Assembly (NCBI RefSeq): GCF_000497575.1
Contig: NZ_APJI01000004.1
Coordinates: forward strand, 344,635 to 408,634
Direction: 5' to 3'
DNA: 64,000 nucleotides
DNA from: Afipia sp. OHSU_II-C1
GTDB taxonomy: Bacteria > Pseudomonadota > Alphaproteobacteria > Rhizobiales > Xanthobacteraceae
The notes beneath the pieces were generated by a model. The model was not told the origin of the DNA, ran no database searches, and saw only the letters and a program-made list of their open reading frames with translations. Positions 61,148-64,000 of this stretch are shown one piece after another (within the stretch, counting starts at the first letter, position 1; the number at the start of each line of letters is the position of its first letter). The position numbers were made by a program, and so were the translations under genes.

Positions 61148-62365
61148 TTATCGCCGATTGGCGAGCGGAACCACGTTGTGCAACGATTCAACGCCAGTTT
61201 CAAGGAAGCGCCGGATATTGCGGGCTGCCTGGCGAATACGCTGCTCGTTTTCCACCATCGCGATGCGGACATAGCCTTCGCCATGCTCGCCGAAGGCGAC
61301 GCCCGGCGACACGACGACACCGGATTTTTCCACCATCAGCGTCGCGAACTGCATGCTGCCGACCTCGCGGAACTTCTCCGGCAGAGGCGCCCAGGCGAAC
61401 ATCGAAGCCGCAGGCGGCGGAATATCCCAGCCTGCCCGGCCAAAGGTTTCCACCAGCACGTCGCGGCGCTTGCGGTAGGTGTCGCGCATTTCCTTGATGC
61501 AGTCCTGCGGACCGTTCAACGCTGCGGTCGCAGCGACCTGCACCGGCGTAAACGCACCATAGTCGAGGTACGACTTCACACGGGTCAGTGCCGCAATGAT
61601 CCGCTCATTGCCGACGGCAAAGCCCATGCGCCAGCCGGCCATGGAGAATGTCTTCGACATCGAGGTAAATTCGACGGTGACGTCGATCGCGCCCGGCACC
61701 TGCAAAACCGACGGCGGCGGCACACCTTCGAAATACAGCTCTGCGTAGGCCAGATCGGACAGAATGAAGATCTCATGCTTCTTCGCGAAAGCGACCAGAT
61801 CCTTGTAGAAATCAAGCGACGCGACATAGGCCGTCGGATTTGAAGGATAACACGCGATCATCGCGATCGGCTTGGGGATCGAGTGAATGATCGCTTTCTC
61901 GAGCGCGCTGAACAGCTCCGGCGTCGGCTCGGCAGGAACAGAGCGAACCACCCCCCCCGCCATCAGAAAGCCGAAGGCGTGGATCGGATAGCTCGGGTTC
62001 GGTACCAGCACCACGTCACCCGGTGACGTGATCGCCTGTGCGACATTGGCAAAGCCTTCCTTGGAACCAAGTGTCGCGACGACCTGGGTTTCCGGATTGA
62101 GCTTCACGCCAAAACGGCGCTCGTAATAGGCGGCCTGCGCACGGCGCAGGCCGGTGATGCCCTTCGACGCCGAATACCGGTCGGTTCGCGGCTTGCCGAG
62201 GGTCTCCTTGAGCTTCTCGATCACATGCGGAGGCGTCGGGAGGTCCGGATTTCCCATGCCAAGGTCGATGATATCGGCCCCGGCGTTCCGCGCGGCCGCC
62301 TTGGCCCGGTTGACTTGCTCGAACACGTAAGGCGGCAGACGACGGATACGGTAAAACTCTTCCAT
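61148..62365 (-). CDS. Class I aminotransferase (AlaC/LL-DAP type)
   Basis: A 405-residue PLP enzyme. It opens MEEFYRIRRLPPYVFEQVN, typical of the AlaC/LL-diaminopimelate aminotransferase-like group used for alanine synthesis. PLP lysine in SKTFSMAGWRMG; other contacts LGMGNPDLPTPP and YPSNPTAY. I start at 62365, where GGAG lies upstream, not at the longer frame. Paired with hom as in other alphaproteobacteria. The precise substrate (pyruvate versus others) is not decided by sequence alone. Confidence 0.87.
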   Translation of the reverse strand: MEEFYRIRRLPPYVFEQVNRAKAAARNAGADIIDLGMGNPDLPTPPHVIEKLKETLGKPRTDRYSASKGITGLRRAQAAYYERRFGVKLNPETQVVATLGSKEGFANVAQAITSPGDVVLVPNPSYPIHAFGFLMAGGVVRSVPAEPTPELFSALEKAIIHSIPKPIAMIACYPSNPTAYVASLDFYKDLVAFAKKHEIFILSDLAYAELYFEGVPPPSVLQVPGAIDVTVEFTSMSKTFSMAGWRMGFAVGNERIIAALTRVKSYLDYGAFTPVQVAATAALNGPQDCIKEMRDTYRKRRDVLVETFGRAGWDIPPPAASMFAWAPLPEKFREVGSMQFATLMVEKSGVVVSPGVAFGEHGEGYVRIAMVENEQRIRQAARNIRRFLETGVESLHNVVPLANRR

Positions 62366-62585
62366 GGGTTGGGCTCCGAAAGCCGGTAAAACCGGCGATA
62401 ACGACGAGATCAGTAACGTGTTTTGCACCGAAGTGGAATTCGGTACGGCGGTTAGAAGACGCGGAATTTCAGCATATTAAGCGAATTCGAGCGCAATGCG
62501 GGGGACCCCGCACCAGAATTTGCATTTTTGCGATTGAATCGTGGTCTTTTTAGCACCAACCGGGGGTTGCGGCGAAGTGCAAATC
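62366..62585. other. Intergenic region upstream of the aminotransferase
   Basis: 220 bases between the lipoprotein and the aminotransferase, both minus strand. It contains a short G+C hairpin (TGCGGGG-GA-CCCCGCA, 62497-62512) without a T run and an A+T-rich stretch around 62470-62490 that may hold the promoter of the alaC-like gene. No gene is visible. Confidence 0.4.
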
Positions 62586-62897
62586 TTAATTGCTGCGCCG
62601 CTGGGCGGCCTGGGCACCGGACGCCTGCCTGTCCCGGGCTGACAGCAAATCCTTCTCCAGTTTGTCCTGCTGCGCCTGATCCAGCACCCTTTCCTGCCGT
62701 GGAGCAGGAATATCATGCACGGGGAGATATTCGGCCGGGGCCGCGGGCCGCGCAGGCGTGTTGGCGGGCAGCCCAACCAGGGGCGCATCAGCGATCGTGG
62801 ATGCGCAACCGCCCAGCGCAATGCCGAGCAGCATCACGCTGGCCAAAACCGGTGAGCGCCGAAGCGGATGCGTGTGGCGTCGCACAGAAATTGTCAC
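62586..62897 (-). CDS. Small outer-membrane-type lipoprotein
   Basis: A 103-residue lipoprotein precursor: basic N-terminus, hydrophobic segment (SPVLASVMLLGIALGG) and lipobox LGG-Cys. After the lipid-modified Cys the mature part is Pro/Ala-rich, then a charged helix (DQAQQDKLEKDLLSARD) and a Gln/Arg tail. I use the GTG at 62897 so the signal peptide stands at the N-terminus. No family named; divergent from the PHA synthase gene. Confidence 0.65.
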   Translation of the reverse strand: MTISVRRHTHPLRRSPVLASVMLLGIALGGCASTIADAPLVGLPANTPARPAAPAEYLPVHDIPAPRQERVLDQAQQDKLEKDLLSARDRQASGAQAAQRRSN

Positions 62898-63152
62898 GTC
62901 CCCTGATTTAAATCGGCACGATTCCTGCTCTGTGAAATGCAGGCGATCTGAACTCAACATCGGCGGAAAGCGTTAACTCCCGACCAACAGCCGCTGCAAA
63001 GCAGATCGCGTTCATGAGGCCCTAATATGACCGAAGTATTAATCATGTCGCAGCGCAGCACATGCAAATCAGCAGGCCCATCCGAACTATGCCATGATGA
63101 TATTGCGAACTCACAGCGTTCGCGGTTTGAAACAAGAGTTTAGAAGCAAGCG

Positions 63153-63998
63153 ATGAGTGACACTCTGCTAAGCACCAAGTCCGGGGACTCCGGCGCCGCG
63201 AAAAGCTTCGATCCGGAAGCCTTCTCCACAAATCTTGCGCGTGCTCTTGAAACAAGCGGCCGCGCCCTCTCCGCCTATCTGAAGCCTCGCGAAAACGGCG
63301 AAGCGAAGGATCGTCCGCCGGGCGAGCTGAATGAGCTGGTGAAGACGTTCACGTCCGTGGCGGAGTACTGGCTCTCCGACAAGGACCGCGCTGCCAGCGT
63401 TCAGGCGAAGCTGGGCAAGGCTTACCTGGATCTGTTGACCAGCGCCGCACGCCGCCTGTCCGGCGAGGCGACATCACGCGCTGCCGATCCCTCGCCGCGC
63501 GACAAGCGCTTCCAGGACCCCGAGTGGAAATCGAACCAGTTTTTCGATTTCGTGATGCAGGCCTATTTGCTGACTACGCAGTGTGCCAACGATCTGGTCA
63601 AGAACGCCGACGGCCTCGATCCGCATACCCGCAAGAAGGCGGAATTTTACGTTCAGCAGGTCACAAACGCGATTTCGCCTTCCAACTTCGTGCTGACCAA
63701 TCCGGAAGTGTTGCGCCAGACCCTGTCGAGCAACGCTGACAACCTCGTCCGCGGCATGACAATGCTGGCGGAGGATATTGAAGCCGGACACGGAACGCTC
63801 AAAATCCGCCAGTCCGCGGCCAATCTTGAGATCGGCAAGGACCTCGCGCTGACGCCGGGCAAGGTGATCTATCAGAATGAGGTGATGCAGCTCATTCAGT
63901 ACACGCCGACGACCGAAACCGTTCTCCGCACGCCGCTGCTTATCGTGCCGCCCTGGATCAACAAGTTCTACACCCACATTCCCCAAGTAAATCGCTGA
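63153..63998 (+). CDS. phaC: Class I PHA synthase, N-terminal part (frame broken at window end)
   Basis: 281 codons of a polyhydroxyalkanoate synthase. The PhaC N-terminal domain is clear: KRFQDPEWKSNQFFDFVMQAYLL, SPSNFVLTNPEVLRQTL, LVRGMTMLAEDIEAGHG and TPLLIVPPWINKFY (about residues 260-273). After FY the family continues ILDLNP.KS(L/F)I, but this frame reads THIPQVNR then TGA at 63996. In the frame one base behind, PSKSLI appears just before base 64000, so a deletion of about 4 bases (or a sequencing error) has broken the frame. The catalytic Cys lies beyond the window. GAAGCA precedes ATG 63153. Confidence 0.85.
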   Translation: MSDTLLSTKSGDSGAAKSFDPEAFSTNLARALETSGRALSAYLKPRENGEAKDRPPGELNELVKTFTSVAEYWLSDKDRAASVQAKLGKAYLDLLTSAARRLSGEATSRAADPSPRDKRFQDPEWKSNQFFDFVMQAYLLTTQCANDLVKNADGLDPHTRKKAEFYVQQVTNAISPSNFVLTNPEVLRQTLSSNADNLVRGMTMLAEDIEAGHGTLKIRQSAANLEIGKDLALTPGKVIYQNEVMQLIQYTPTTETVLRTPLLIVPPWINKFYTHIPQVNR

Positions 63999-64000
63999 TT

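Noticed and set aside
62497..62512. G+C hairpin TGCGGGG-GA-CCCCGCA taken as a terminator
   Set aside because: No T run on either strand and no nearby gene end that fits well; kept only as a note in the intergenic entry.
1..64000. CRISPR arrays, insertion sequences, integrases, prophage genes
   Set aside because: No spaced direct repeats of CRISPR type, no transposase or integrase motifs and no att-like duplications at the two tRNA genes were seen.

Overview
The window looks like chromosomal DNA from an alphaproteobacterium of the Bradyrhizobiaceae (Afipia/Bradyrhizobium/Rhodopseudomonas type). This rests on the roughly 60% G+C composition, Omp25/31-type porin, OpgC, NDUFS4-like complex I protein, double cold-shock-domain protein, phenylacetate genes next to a Liv-type ABC transporter, and the alaC-like/hom/glpX/recJ gene order. 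I saw no phage, insertion sequence or CRISPR array. The genus is an inference.

Layout. 1-4.1 kb: the 3' part of a glycosyltransferase gene, three small unknown genes (two a tandem duplicate), an outer-membrane beta-barrel, a coiled-coil DUF6481 protein and an MxKDx repeat protein. 4.4-16 kb: a catabolic island with a TRAP transporter (dctP-dctQ-dctM), a TetR repressor, a divergent SDR/saccharopine-reductase-like pair, and the leucine-type genes liuB-liuC-liuD-mvaB on the other strand. 16-24 kb: housekeeping and stress genes (complex I accessory subunit, opgC, tRNA-Pro, DUF192, cold shock, Sir2, an H-NS-like fragment, glyoxalase, a 26-residue membrane peptide, MarC, SGNH hydrolase). 24-30 kb: a metal-efflux cluster (CDF, a small Cys/His protein, RND adaptor and pump) without an outer-membrane channel.

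30-47 kb is the most coherent block: livKHMGF, divergent from paaG-paaI-paaK-paaR-paaZ-ethD-P450-thioesterase, which converges on paaX-paaABCDE. Together they would import phenylacetate or a related acid, activate it to the CoA ester (PaaK), epoxidise it (PaaABCE, with PaaD for cluster assembly), isomerise it to the oxepin (PaaG), open and oxidise the ring (PaaZ) and rescue CoA (PaaI). PaaF, PaaH and PaaJ for the lower pathway are not here. The livK/paaG gap holds a palindrome that supplies a -35 box on both strands and is the best candidate PaaR operator. The P450/EthD/thioesterase trio is the least expected part of the cluster.

47-64 kb: tRNA-Glu, a metal-dependent cyclase/hydrolase, HdeD-like protein, the EF-P beta-lysylation module (epmB-epmA divergent from efp), an M23 protein and lytic transglycosylase, then recJ, a haloacid dehalogenase, GNAT, glpX, hom, an alaC-like aminotransferase and a lipoprotein on the minus strand. 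The window ends in the N-terminal half of a class I PHA synthase whose frame breaks about 30 bases before the end.
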